DNA from: Clostridium formicaceticum
Lineage (GTDB): Bacteria > Bacillota > Clostridia > Peptostreptococcales > Natronincolaceae
NCBI RefSeq assembly: GCF_001854185.1
Contig: NZ_CP017603.1
Coordinates: forward strand, 1,302,001 to 1,366,000
Length of the DNA stretch: 64,000 bases
Reading direction: 5' to 3'
Position numbers and translations under genes: made by a program. Below, piece by piece: positions 16,423 through 25,415 of the stretch (position 1 is the stretch's first letter; each line of letters starts with the position of its first letter). The notes below the pieces were generated by a model. The model searched no databases. It was not told where the DNA came from and saw only the letters and a list, made by a program, of their open reading frames with translations.

Positions 16423-16470
16423 AATAACTCTAGGCATACTTTATAGCTTGTAGCGAAGCCAAGGGGACTA

Positions 16471-16543
16471 GCGGAGTCATGGGGACTGTCCATCTGGCAC
16501 GCGTTTTCCAGTGTGCCTGAGGGACTGTCCCCATGGCGTAGCG
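16471..16543. repeat. REP-like palindromic element, medium form (copy 2)
   Basis: Arms CATGGGGAC/GTCCCCATG; inner hairpin GGCAC/GTGCC; ends GGCGTAGCG. A partial inverted copy (GCCAAGGGGAC, 16457-16468) lies just upstream. Near-twin of 28276-28349. It lies between the convergent spoIIE and the 807-aa gene. Confidence 0.8.
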
Positions 16544-16555
16544 ATATTACAGAAT

Positions 16556-18979
16556 CTAAGGTACTGTCTTAATCATCACAGGCGAATAAGCCTTATCCAC
16601 AACTTCTCCTTGTACATCTGCTTCCCAGAAGTTAGAAATAAATGCTAAGGCATCCACAAGGAATGCTTCAAATGCTTGTAAACCAGTGTCATTACCAGCA
16701 ATATTCCTCCACTGATTTTCTTCCTGGAAGAAGTCTCCCTCTAGTTTTATATCAAAGGTGTTATCATTCTTTTCATGAATCTTATAAGTAAACGTAAAAG
16801 TGTTATTGTTATAAGTAAACCTTCCATAATTTTTATCCAAATAATCCTCAACATCTCTTAATAAGTCATAAGAACGAATTTTACCGTCTTTAAAGCTAAA
16901 GTCTAAAGCAGTTTTATTTCTAAAGTCATCAATCACCCTGCCGCTCACTGTTAAATTATCATATACATCCTCTGCTTCTTCTAACAACTCTTTTAAATAA
17001 TCCATTTTTTCGAAAATATCCCAATCGTAGAATCTAGTGTTACTAAAATAGGCATTTATATCAATATTACTGCGGTTTCGTAAAACTTCATATCTAAAAG
17101 AAACGCCAGTAAAACGCCATAAGTTTTTATCTAAAGCTCTTTCTAGTCTTTGAGGATCTAGATTTCTATAAGAAGTTGCTTGATTTTCATGATCCTCAAA
17201 ATCAAAGAGCAATTCTCTATCCTCTACATCGAAGGTAATGTAAGTAAAGTTATTTTCATCATAAGGTGTACTTCTGATGGAACCACTTATTTCAGCATAG
17301 GGATCATATAACTCTTTTATGGCATGGAACATATCTTCAATCCAGCCTTCTATAGTATTTCTCCTTATGTTTTTAAATGTAACATAATCACTGGCAGGAT
17401 AAGTAATCCTCAAACGATATGAATGTTCTCCTATATCGCTAAAACCAATACTTGTTTCAATGCCTTCAAAGTCTTCAAAATAATCTTTTAAGTAAGATTG
17501 CATCCTACCGGAAGTTTCAATGTTTTGGTAATGAGAAGGTAGTAATTTTTGTTTTTCTGCCTGTTCTTTTATAGAAGCTAGATTTTCATAAAGTCTTTCT
17601 TCTTCAGCTCTTTTCTCAAACAACAGCGTAGCCTCTAAGAAGGTATTCTGTTGACTATAGTAGTTATTATCAAGAATATGCAACTGATTTTTTTCTGAAT
17701 GATAGTCAAAAGCCCAATACAAAGCATCTGCTAAATCTGATAAAGCAATATATACTTCGTCTCCCATCAAGAAGATTTCCTTTAGCAAAGAAAAGGATCT
17801 TCCATCCACCTCTAATTGAGGATAAAGAAACCAAACATTCATACTACGATGCAAAATGGTACCTTGTGGGGTAGATTTTTCCTCCTCTCGTCTAGATTGT
17901 ACTGTAGAGGGCTTATCTGATAAATTGTCATGAAAATTGATTGTACCTTCATCGTCAAAAACAAAATATAGGATTTCTTCGTCAGCAGCATCATCTATAA
18001 CAGTACCATACACGTAAAGCCCTTCTTCAAAGGAATTGATTTCTCTTTTGAGACGTTCCAAGTAGTTTTTTCGTCTAGAAGATCCCCATTGATAGAAATC
18101 TCTGTCATTAAAATAAACAATTAAATTAATATCATATTGGTTTGTACGGACGGTATAATCAAAATTTATATTGTGGTAAGAAGACAAATTCTTTTCTAAA
18201 TGATATTCTAGGCTTCTTCGATCAACTTGTATGGGGCCAGTACTACTTTCGTTATCAGCTCGAAAATTAAAAGCTAAAGTATCATTCTTTGTCTCAAAGG
18301 TTACATAAGTGTTATAGGAAGGAGCACCGGAACGTACAAAGCCTTCTACTTCAGCTTTAAAATCGTAGAATTCTCTTATAGCATAAAAGATATCTTCTAA
18401 CCAATATTCTACTGAACGTCTAGCAATACCTTCAAAAGCTGTTCTGTCTTTAGGAGCAAAGCTAATATAGAGCAAGTAATCATTATCACGGGGATTCCTA
18501 AAATCAAAAGTAACAGGGACACCCTGTATATACCCATAGCGATTTTCTAGATAGCCTACTATATCAGCAGCAGCATCTATTTTGTTGGAGGAAGTTTTAG
18601 ATACTTCTCCTCCTAGGCTTTCAATTTTCTGTGATAGGGCAAAAATAGAATAATCTCTTTGCAATGCTTCAACAGAAAAATTTTGTGATGTTTGATGATT
18701 TAGTGTGCCATTTGTATTGATGGCTATTTTTTGAGTAGTTTCATCATAGTCGGTTGAGAAGTACATTTGCCTAGCCAGGTTATTTAAAGGAAGATAAACT
18801 TCTCCTTCATAAAAAAAAGGTTCTTCAGATAAATATAAAGGAATGTTGTTAAGAAAAATATCCATGTTTGTGAAGGTTCCTGTGATGGTTCTACTATATC
18901 CCTGACCAAAAACCGGAAAATTTACAAAAGATAAAAAGCATAACAATGTACTTAACAAAAAACAAATTTTTTTCTTCAT
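16556..18979 (-). CDS. Secreted protein with internally duplicated copper-amine-oxidase-N-like (stalk) unit
   Basis: 807 residues with an N-terminal signal peptide (MKKKICFLLSTLLCFLSFVN, then FPVFG). I do not recognise a function. Residues about 38-95 resemble the copper amine oxidase N-terminal 'stalk' fold found on clostridial surface proteins (GEVYLPLNNLARQMYF). About 380-435 contains a second copy (DEVYIALSDLADALYW). Each copy is followed by the same extra region. That region has RRSVEYWLEDIFYAIREFYD against RRNTIEGWIEDMFHAIKELY, then NYLERLKREINSFEEGL against DYLKELLEEAEDVYDNL, and GTVIDDAADEEILYFVFDD against GRVIDDFRNKTALDFSFKDG. The protein is thus a tandem duplication of a unit of roughly 350 residues plus a tail. 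AAGGAGG 10 bp upstream of ATG. Only minus-strand long gene in the window. Confidence 0.75.
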   Translation of the reverse strand: MKKKICFLLSTLLCFLSFVNFPVFGQGYSRTITGTFTNMDIFLNNIPLYLSEEPFFYEGEVYLPLNNLARQMYFSTDYDETTQKIAINTNGTLNHQTSQNFSVEALQRDYSIFALSQKIESLGGEVSKTSSNKIDAAADIVGYLENRYGYIQGVPVTFDFRNPRDNDYLLYISFAPKDRTAFEGIARRSVEYWLEDIFYAIREFYDFKAEVEGFVRSGAPSYNTYVTFETKNDTLAFNFRADNESSTGPIQVDRRSLEYHLEKNLSSYHNINFDYTVRTNQYDINLIVYFNDRDFYQWGSSRRKNYLERLKREINSFEEGLYVYGTVIDDAADEEILYFVFDDEGTINFHDNLSDKPSTVQSRREEEKSTPQGTILHRSMNVWFLYPQLEVDGRSFSLLKEIFLMGDEVYIALSDLADALYWAFDYHSEKNQLHILDNNYYSQQNTFLEATLLFEKRAEEERLYENLASIKEQAEKQKLLPSHYQNIETSGRMQSYLKDYFEDFEGIETSIGFSDIGEHSYRLRITYPASDYVTFKNIRRNTIEGWIEDMFHAIKELYDPYAEISGSIRSTPYDENNFTYITFDVEDRELLFDFEDHENQATSYRNLDPQRLERALDKNLWRFTGVSFRYEVLRNRSNIDINAYFSNTRFYDWDIFEKMDYLKELLEEAEDVYDNLTVSGRVIDDFRNKTALDFSFKDGKIRSYDLLRDVEDYLDKNYGRFTYNNNTFTFTYKIHEKNDNTFDIKLEGDFFQEENQWRNIAGNDTGLQAFEAFLVDALAFISNFWEADVQGEVVDKAYSPVMIKTVP

Positions 18980-19252
18980 AAAATGTCTGCCTCCTTGAAA
19001 TTTTGTTTCAATTTATATCTATTATATCGGAGAATAGATGGAAAAACTATAGAAATTTTCCATAACTTAACGAATCAGTATGTTAGATAATCCATATTTT
19101 TCATTTATATTACAATTAAGTGGAAAGAAGAGAAAGCATAGGAAACATATGTTATAATTAGCATAATTAACTTTGGTAAAATGTACTACTAATACCTTGG
19201 CGAAATTTGCCGATATAAGAATATAAAGGTAGAAAACAAAGGAGGGAAAAAA

Positions 19253-22200
19253 ATGCAAAAGAAAATGGCATCCATACTTTTAATAGCAATGATAATGCAA
19301 TGGATTGTCAGTGGTAGTCTCATAGACTACAGCTATGCTAATATAGACCCTAGCATTGACAGCATAGAAGTAGAACAAATCGTAAGGGTAGAGAACGATA
19401 AGAAAACCTACTCCTATCGTGTTATTTTTAATGGTTATAATGTTAGGCAAATACAAGCTATTCGTGTAAGGAGGAAAGATGCACCAAATACTGTTGTCAG
19501 GACGATACCCTCTAGCCAGTTAACCGTTGTGAATGATGCAAATATAGCAGCAGAAAACATTACAACTTTAACAAGTTTTTTTGGAAACGTCTTAGATGAG
19601 GATATTCAGCTTACTCTGGTCTACAATGGAGGGGAAACGGAGGTCGAATCCAGTAATGTGTTTATGATTTCCAGTGAAAACCTTCCAGACATAGATCGTA
19701 TTCATAATGGAAATGAGTGGATCAACCCTCCTTCATGGCCTGCCTACGTCATAAAAGAGACGGGAAGCATCTTTCGATTAGAGGGCAGCAACTTTGACAG
19801 CTTATCAGGCTACACTCTTTGGATGCAGGGGGCAGGAGCGCCTAGTAAGTTAGAGAAGGATACGGATTACACCATTAGTGGAGATATCGTAACAATAGGG
19901 GCCGGTGGTTCACGTATCCCTATAGGAAATGACATGAGAATTATTTTTGAGAAAGGGATAGGCGCTGTTACTATGCGCTATAGATTGGAAAAAGCTGTTA
20001 GCATTATTAAGCCGTTAGACCTTGGAGACCCTGAAAAAATAGATATCTCCCCCTTAAAAGGTACACAGGGAACTTTAATAAGGATTAAAGCTCCAAACCA
20101 TCAGGAGCTTACCAATAGCCAAACAAAGATCTATATAGGAGGTTTAGAGGCTACCAGAAACATTATAGAGGCAGAAGGAAGAGATGGTACATTTCTATAC
20201 GATGGGGATAAAAAAGGATTAGAAGTAATTGTGCCGCGAATGACAGCGGGACCAAAGCAAATTGTGATTCAAAACTACCTTGGCGATACCTACGTACATA
20301 ATAAATTGTTTCAATATTACGAATCGAATTATCCTACATTACAGGTAGGGGATATGGCGCCAAACTCAGGACCAGTAGGTAGAAAAAATAGTATTGATTT
20401 TATCACGATAAACAATGCTGTGGCGGTACACACCCTAGAAAATATAAATCAAGAAGAAGAAGTCACCGTACGCAAGGGGACAAAGGAAAACCTAAAATAT
20501 CCCTCTTTTCAACAAGAGATAGAGGCAGCAGGAAATAATCAAAATGTACTTTATATACAATATGACTTAGGAAACGGTAGATATATAGAGAGAAGAATTT
20601 CTTTAACGATTGGCTTGCCAGGAGAAATTACAGAAATGACCTGGTTAAACAATAACGATGGCAACACCCGTAAGCTTTCTGATCTCCCCCCCTCTACAGA
20701 CATTACCGCAATGACTGCTGCTGTAGGAACACCAGGTCAAACTGTGGTGCGTCTTCGTACAGAAACGGTACTATTGAGGGTAAATGGAAATGTTGTAGAA
20801 GAGGTAGAGTATGTAGTGGAGCAAGCCCCTTATACGGCAGGGGAGACAAAGTATTATACCTTCACTGCGGACCAAACCACACCAGTAATTAATAATATCA
20901 TACCTAAGCAGGGTCCCTATGACAAAGATATCATTATAACCTTAGAAGGGCAAAATTTTCATGTCCGCAACATTAATGGAACAATTCATTATCCAACAGT
21001 GGTTATTGGAAAAAACGGACAATATAAGGTAATTAATAAAGAAGGTATGTTTTATAGTACCACCGCAGATGGTAACTATGATGCATCAAATCCTGCAAAC
21101 AGGTTTGAAAACCCAGAAAACTATATCCCTATGACGGTTTTGGATCAAAACAACAACATCGTGGATGGACAGATTCGTACCACTGGAACCCGTATAAAAC
21201 TTACGCTTCCCGGCGATAGTATACGAGGTTATTATACAGGAGCTGCCGATGTCATCGTAAGGAATCCTACTGCCACTGGAGATTTAGGAGCAACTGCTAT
21301 TCGCCAAAACTTTTTTGAATATCTTCCTAAGCCTAGTGTGGAACCTTATATAGATTCCGTAGTGCCAGACAAGGTAGGGGTAGGAAGTCAGGAGAGAGTT
21401 ACCGTTACAGGCCGTAATTTTCAACCGAATATGATCGTTACCATTGATGGAGAAATTGTTCAAAATCCTACAATCAATGTAGCCGCAGGAACCATACAAT
21501 TTAATGCTCCTGTCGGTAGAGCCGGAAAAACCTTTTTGCAGATCATTAATCCTGCAACAGGGGGTATGGCTAGTCATGATTTTGAATACATACGTACCTA
21601 TAGTAGTCCTTATATTGAAAAAATTATTCCTAATGCAGGTGGTAAGGGAAGTCTTGTTATTATCAAAGGAAACAATTTCTACAAAACAGATCATCAAGGA
21701 TCTACCCCGGAGTTCAAGATAGGTACCAGTGTATTGATCGATGGAAAAGACGTCAATAAAACCTACTTTCCTATAACAGAAGAGCCTAGAAATTTTACAA
21801 ACCCCTTTGATGGGCAAGAAATCAAAGACAGTAATGGAAACCCAATTAAAACTTATAGTTCCAATATAGCTGTAGTAGATAATAAGACGATTTATATGAT
21901 TGTTCCTGACCCCTATGATCCAGATACCAGTTTTTTTGAAGGTCAACCTCTGGATGTAGAGGTAGTGAACCCTGATCTTGGAAAATATAAACTAGCTAAA
22001 GGCTTTGAGTTTGTCAATATAGGAACGCATCCCACCATCACAGCTATCACGCCTAGGAGAGGAGATTATAGAGGAGGAAACATTGTACAAATAGAGGGAA
22101 GTGGTTTCGCAGCAGGAATAAAAGTATACTTTGGAACCCAAACGGCACAGGTATATGATATAGATGATGACGGTCGAACCCTGTGGGCATATGTGCCAGC

Positions 22201-25200
22201 TTATCCTGATAGCCTTCAGGACAACAATAGTGCTATTGTTCCAGTAACCGTGCAAAATACCGATAGTGGTTCCTTTACAAAATATGATGGCTATACTTAT
22301 GTCAATCCAGGTTACACCCCTAAAATCACAAGGATTGAACCAAATACAGGAAGTACAGCAGGCGGAGGCAGGGTTTTAATTACAGGAGAAAACTTTAGAA
22401 CCGTCACCGGCGCTGTATATGCAGGAAACATGGTGAAACCAGAGGTGTATTTTGGTGGCGTGAAAGTACCGCCTGAGGATATAACCTTTGTACTGCCTTC
22501 AAATGATACTACGGAAGGCATGAAAACCTCTAGTTTAATTGTTGTCGAGAAGACCCCTAGAAATTCAGCCGGCAGGGTTGATGTTACTGTTATTAACTAT
22601 GATGGTGCCACTGCTACTTTGAAAAATGGCTTTGAGTATCGTTCTAGAAACCCTGTCATTACCCAGATTCTTCCTAATCAAGGAGGTATTTTAGGAGGAG
22701 ACGAAATTACCATTGTAGGGAGAGATTTTGTGGAAAGTGGACTGCATGTTGTCTTTGGAGATGAGAAAGGAAGACAAGATGTTTTGTCAGGGCAAGCTAC
22801 TGTAACGGTGGGAGATATCATCGTACACTACGACGCTTTTTCCTCTGGGGATAATATTAAACTGTATTATAAAAACTATAATGCACAAAATCCTGAGGAA
22901 AATCAATTGAAGGGTTACCTAGAAAGACAGAGTACAAAAACCCACAGTTTCAAATTAGCAAGGCAAGATGGAAACGCTGCAATTTTCCGTATTCCGTGGC
23001 AGGATATAGCAGAAGAGTACGGAGACACCACAAAAGCAGCATGGGGAGATGAGCAGATCAAAGTAGAATTAAAAGGCACTGAGGTACCTGAATTAATCGT
23101 CACAAGAAGGTTGGGGATTGTCCAGCGGGTAGAAAACGCTCAAAGGGTGACGGTGAAGATCCCTCCTGGTATAGCCATAGGAAGAACAAGGCTTACCCTA
23201 TATAATCATGACGGTACCAATGCTTCTGGAGATTTTACTTATACAAGCCCCTATAGATCTCCAATCATTACAGAAATTATTCCTGCTACAGATGTAGAAG
23301 TGACGAATGTGGAAGGGATTCCTAATCTCATTAGCCTTGCAATTGCTTCTCCTAAAGGAGGATCTCCTTTGATAATTAAAGGACAAAACTTTAGGGCTGG
23401 GGTAAGGGTCTTTATTGGAGATAAACAGGCAGAAGTAAAAAGTAGAGGACTGAATGATGATGAATTGCTGATCACGGTACCTGCTGCTGCCACAGATGCA
23501 ATAGGACCTTATTTAAGAATCTTAGTCATTAACGAAGATGGAGGAAGAGCCTACGGTGATACAGTTCCAGAGGGAGCAAGTAGACGTCCCTATTATTTTC
23601 AGTACATTATAGAGGGCAGTAACCCTATCATTAGTTTGGTAAACCCTAATAAAGGACCAACGATTGGTGGTACAAGAGTTACGATTAAAGGAAATGAGTT
23701 TAAGAACGAGGATTCTCTTGGGGCTCCAAGGGAGGTGGAAGTCTTTATTGGTGGTATCCCTATACCCCAGGTGGATGTGACCTACATTGACTATAACACA
23801 TTAGAAGTTATTGCTCCTGAAGGAAAAGTAGGACCCCAGACGATAGAAGTGGTAAACTATGATTACGGTAGAGCCATAGGAAACGACATGTATACCTATA
23901 TCAGTCAACCGAAAATACTATCGGTAAATCCAACCAAGCTCTTCAGCAATGATACAGAAACAGAAGTTACCATAACAGGACGAATGTTTCTAGCAGGAGC
24001 CAAAGTAGTTGTTGGTGGAGAAGTTATCAAAGAAGAAGAAATCACAGGTGGTATGGAAGTACGGGGTACAGGTATAAGAGGTGTAGATAGTGAAGGGAAC
24101 AATAAAAATGTTGCTGTTATCGGAGGTATAGAAGCAACATCTGTCCAAGTAGAAAATCAAGAAACCCTGAAGGTAAAACTACCAGAGGCTTTTGATCTAA
24201 AGAGCAATGATATCATTGTCATTAATCCTGACGGAGGTGTTTCCGAACCTTATAAAGATTTTGACTATCAGATTCCTATTCCAACAAAACCACTGGTGGT
24301 AGAAGCTATTCCGGGATATGAATCAACTGTACAGTTATTATGGTCTGATTCAGACCCAGAAGTGCTAAATGCTGCAGATAAATATGAAGTTTATGGAAAG
24401 AAATCTACTGATAGAAGCTATAGTTTCATAGGAGATACCGAGGGAGCACAATTTTTAGTAAAGGGACTAGAGGCTGATACCCGTTATGATTTTATGGTAC
24501 GAGCATTGAACCGCTACGGCAGTGCCTTAGAATTTGCAGAGGTCAGTGTTAGAACATTAAACTCAAAAGAAGATCATCATTTAAAAGATAAACAAGAGGA
24601 GCTAGAAAAAACGGCTGAAAAATTAAGAAAAGAAGGAAAAGAAGAGGTAGTAGATGGGGCTCTTGTAAAAACCATAGGTACAGAACAAATCCCTACTGGT
24701 AATACACCATATACATTAGACTTCTCTTTGAGTCAGTATAGCAACCATGATAAGTTTATCATAGCTATCCCTGTTTCCCTTTTATCGACTTTAAATAGAA
24801 GGCTGATAATCACCGATGGCAGAGCTACTTTTAGCTTTACCCCTAATAGTCTGTATACCCGTGAGGTGATACAGGGGGCCACTGGCAACATGGAAGATGC
24901 TCATGTTCAAGTTATCTTCGAGAAAGTAAGCGGACAGGAGGCAGAAGGTTTCTACTCAGCAGTACCTAGAACACAGCGAAGGGCTTCTAATATCTATAGC
25001 ATCGACTTCAACCTACAGGTGGGCAAAGATATCACAGCTATTAGACGAATGCTGCAGGCAGGAAACCTAGCTATTAACTTTGACGCCAGATCCTACGCCA
25101 ATGTTGATAGCAGCAAACTCTTTATAGGAGAATATAACGCTTCAAAACATGAATTTACTAGAATAAGAAACACAAACAGCGCTAGTTTACAGGAACCAAC

Positions 25201-25228
25201 AAAATTAATGCTATTAGCAGATAGATAG
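19253..25228 (+). CDS. Giant surface protein with at least nine IPT/TIG repeats and a fibronectin III domain
   Basis: 1991 residues with a signal peptide (KKMASILLIAMIMQWIVSGS). Immunoglobulin-like IPT/TIG repeats begin at about residues 543, 697, 785, 926, 1022, 1133, 1337, 1457 and 1552. Each opens with a P-x-I-x-x-I-x-P-x-x-G pattern and a G-x-x-V-x-I-x-G-x-x-F core (for example PTITAITPRRGDYRGG, VQIEGSGF). A fibronectin type III domain follows at about 1676-1770 (RYDFMVRALNRYGSA), then a Lys/Glu-rich helix and a C-terminal beta domain. No SLH domain, LPXTG or C-terminal membrane anchor is visible, so attachment is unclear. TATAAT at 19153-19158 may be its -10. Likely an extended adhesin or scaffold (inference). 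Confidence 0.85.
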   Translation: MQKKMASILLIAMIMQWIVSGSLIDYSYANIDPSIDSIEVEQIVRVENDKKTYSYRVIFNGYNVRQIQAIRVRRKDAPNTVVRTIPSSQLTVVNDANIAAENITTLTSFFGNVLDEDIQLTLVYNGGETEVESSNVFMISSENLPDIDRIHNGNEWINPPSWPAYVIKETGSIFRLEGSNFDSLSGYTLWMQGAGAPSKLEKDTDYTISGDIVTIGAGGSRIPIGNDMRIIFEKGIGAVTMRYRLEKAVSIIKPLDLGDPEKIDISPLKGTQGTLIRIKAPNHQELTNSQTKIYIGGLEATRNIIEAEGRDGTFLYDGDKKGLEVIVPRMTAGPKQIVIQNYLGDTYVHNKLFQYYESNYPTLQVGDMAPNSGPVGRKNSIDFITINNAVAVHTLENINQEEEVTVRKGTKENLKYPSFQQEIEAAGNNQNVLYIQYDLGNGRYIERRISLTIGLPGEITEMTWLNNNDGNTRKLSDLPPSTDITAMTAAVGTPGQTVVRLRTETVLLRVNGNVVEEVEYVVEQAPYTAGETKYYTFTADQTTPVINNIIPKQGPYDKDIIITLEGQNFHVRNINGTIHYPTVVIGKNGQYKVINKEGMFYSTTADGNYDASNPANRFENPENYIPMTVLDQNNNIVDGQIRTTGTRIKLTLPGDSIRGYYTGAADVIVRNPTATGDLGATAIRQNFFEYLPKPSVEPYIDSVVPDKVGVGSQERVTVTGRNFQPNMIVTIDGEIVQNPTINVAAGTIQFNAPVGRAGKTFLQIINPATGGMASHDFEYIRTYSSPYIEKIIPNAGGKGSLVIIKGNNFYKTDHQGSTPEFKIGTSVLIDGKDVNKTYFPITEEPRNFTNPFDGQEIKDSNGNPIKTYSSNIAVVDNKTIYMIVPDPYDPDTSFFEGQPLDVEVVNPDLGKYKLAKGFEFVNIGTHPTITAITPRRGDYRGGNIVQIEGSGFAAGIKVYFGTQTAQVYDIDDDGRTLWAYVPAYPDSLQDNNSAIVPVTVQNTDSGSFTKYDGYTYVNPGYTPKITRIEPNTGSTAGGGRVLITGENFRTVTGAVYAGNMVKPEVYFGGVKVPPEDITFVLPSNDTTEGMKTSSLIVVEKTPRNSAGRVDVTVINYDGATATLKNGFEYRSRNPVITQILPNQGGILGGDEITIVGRDFVESGLHVVFGDEKGRQDVLSGQATVTVGDIIVHYDAFSSGDNIKLYYKNYNAQNPEENQLKGYLERQSTKTHSFKLARQDGNAAIFRIPWQDIAEEYGDTTKAAWGDEQIKVELKGTEVPELIVTRRLGIVQRVENAQRVTVKIPPGIAIGRTRLTLYNHDGTNASGDFTYTSPYRSPIITEIIPATDVEVTNVEGIPNLISLAIASPKGGSPLIIKGQNFRAGVRVFIGDKQAEVKSRGLNDDELLITVPAAATDAIGPYLRILVINEDGGRAYGDTVPEGASRRPYYFQYIIEGSNPIISLVNPNKGPTIGGTRVTIKGNEFKNEDSLGAPREVEVFIGGIPIPQVDVTYIDYNTLEVIAPEGKVGPQTIEVVNYDYGRAIGNDMYTYISQPKILSVNPTKLFSNDTETEVTITGRMFLAGAKVVVGGEVIKEEEITGGMEVRGTGIRGVDSEGNNKNVAVIGGIEATSVQVENQETLKVKLPEAFDLKSNDIIVINPDGGVSEPYKDFDYQIPIPTKPLVVEAIPGYESTVQLLWSDSDPEVLNAADKYEVYGKKSTDRSYSFIGDTEGAQFLVKGLEADTRYDFMVRALNRYGSALEFAEVSVRTLNSKEDHHLKDKQEELEKTAEKLRKEGKEEVVDGALVKTIGTEQIPTGNTPYTLDFSLSQYSNHDKFIIAIPVSLLSTLNRRLIITDGRATFSFTPNSLYTREVIQGATGNMEDAHVQVIFEKVSGQEAEGFYSAVPRTQRRASNIYSIDFNLQVGKDITAIRRMLQAGNLAINFDARSYANVDSSKLFIGEYNASKHEFTRIRNTNSASLQEPTKLMLLADR

Positions 25229-25281
25229 AAGGATTCAAGTTCAAGTTAAGGTAAAGGATTAGCGTAATTCAAAAAAAGTGA

Positions 25282-25384
25282 AGGGACGAGGGGACAAGAT
25301 ACTGTTCCCTCGTCTCGAAACGAAACATCCTTATGATTTAAAACAAAAGAAGCAGGGAGCCAAGGAGACAGTCCCCCTTGGCGT
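25282..25384. repeat. REP-like element, degenerate form (copy 3)
   Basis: Hairpin GACGAGGGGACA / TGTTCCCTCGTC (25285-25315 region), then GGAGCCAAGGAGACAGTC ... CCCTTGGCG at the right end. It shares the right terminus with the other copies but has a different left half. It lies just before the SLH gene at 25416. Confidence 0.55.
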
Positions 25385-25415
25385 CGAGTACTTAAAACGA
25401 AAAGGAGGGATCTCC

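Noticed and set aside
21284-21946. 220-codon minus-strand frame inside the giant TIG gene.
   Set aside because: Opposes a clearly conserved coding frame with repeated TIG motifs; no SD and no recognisable domain.
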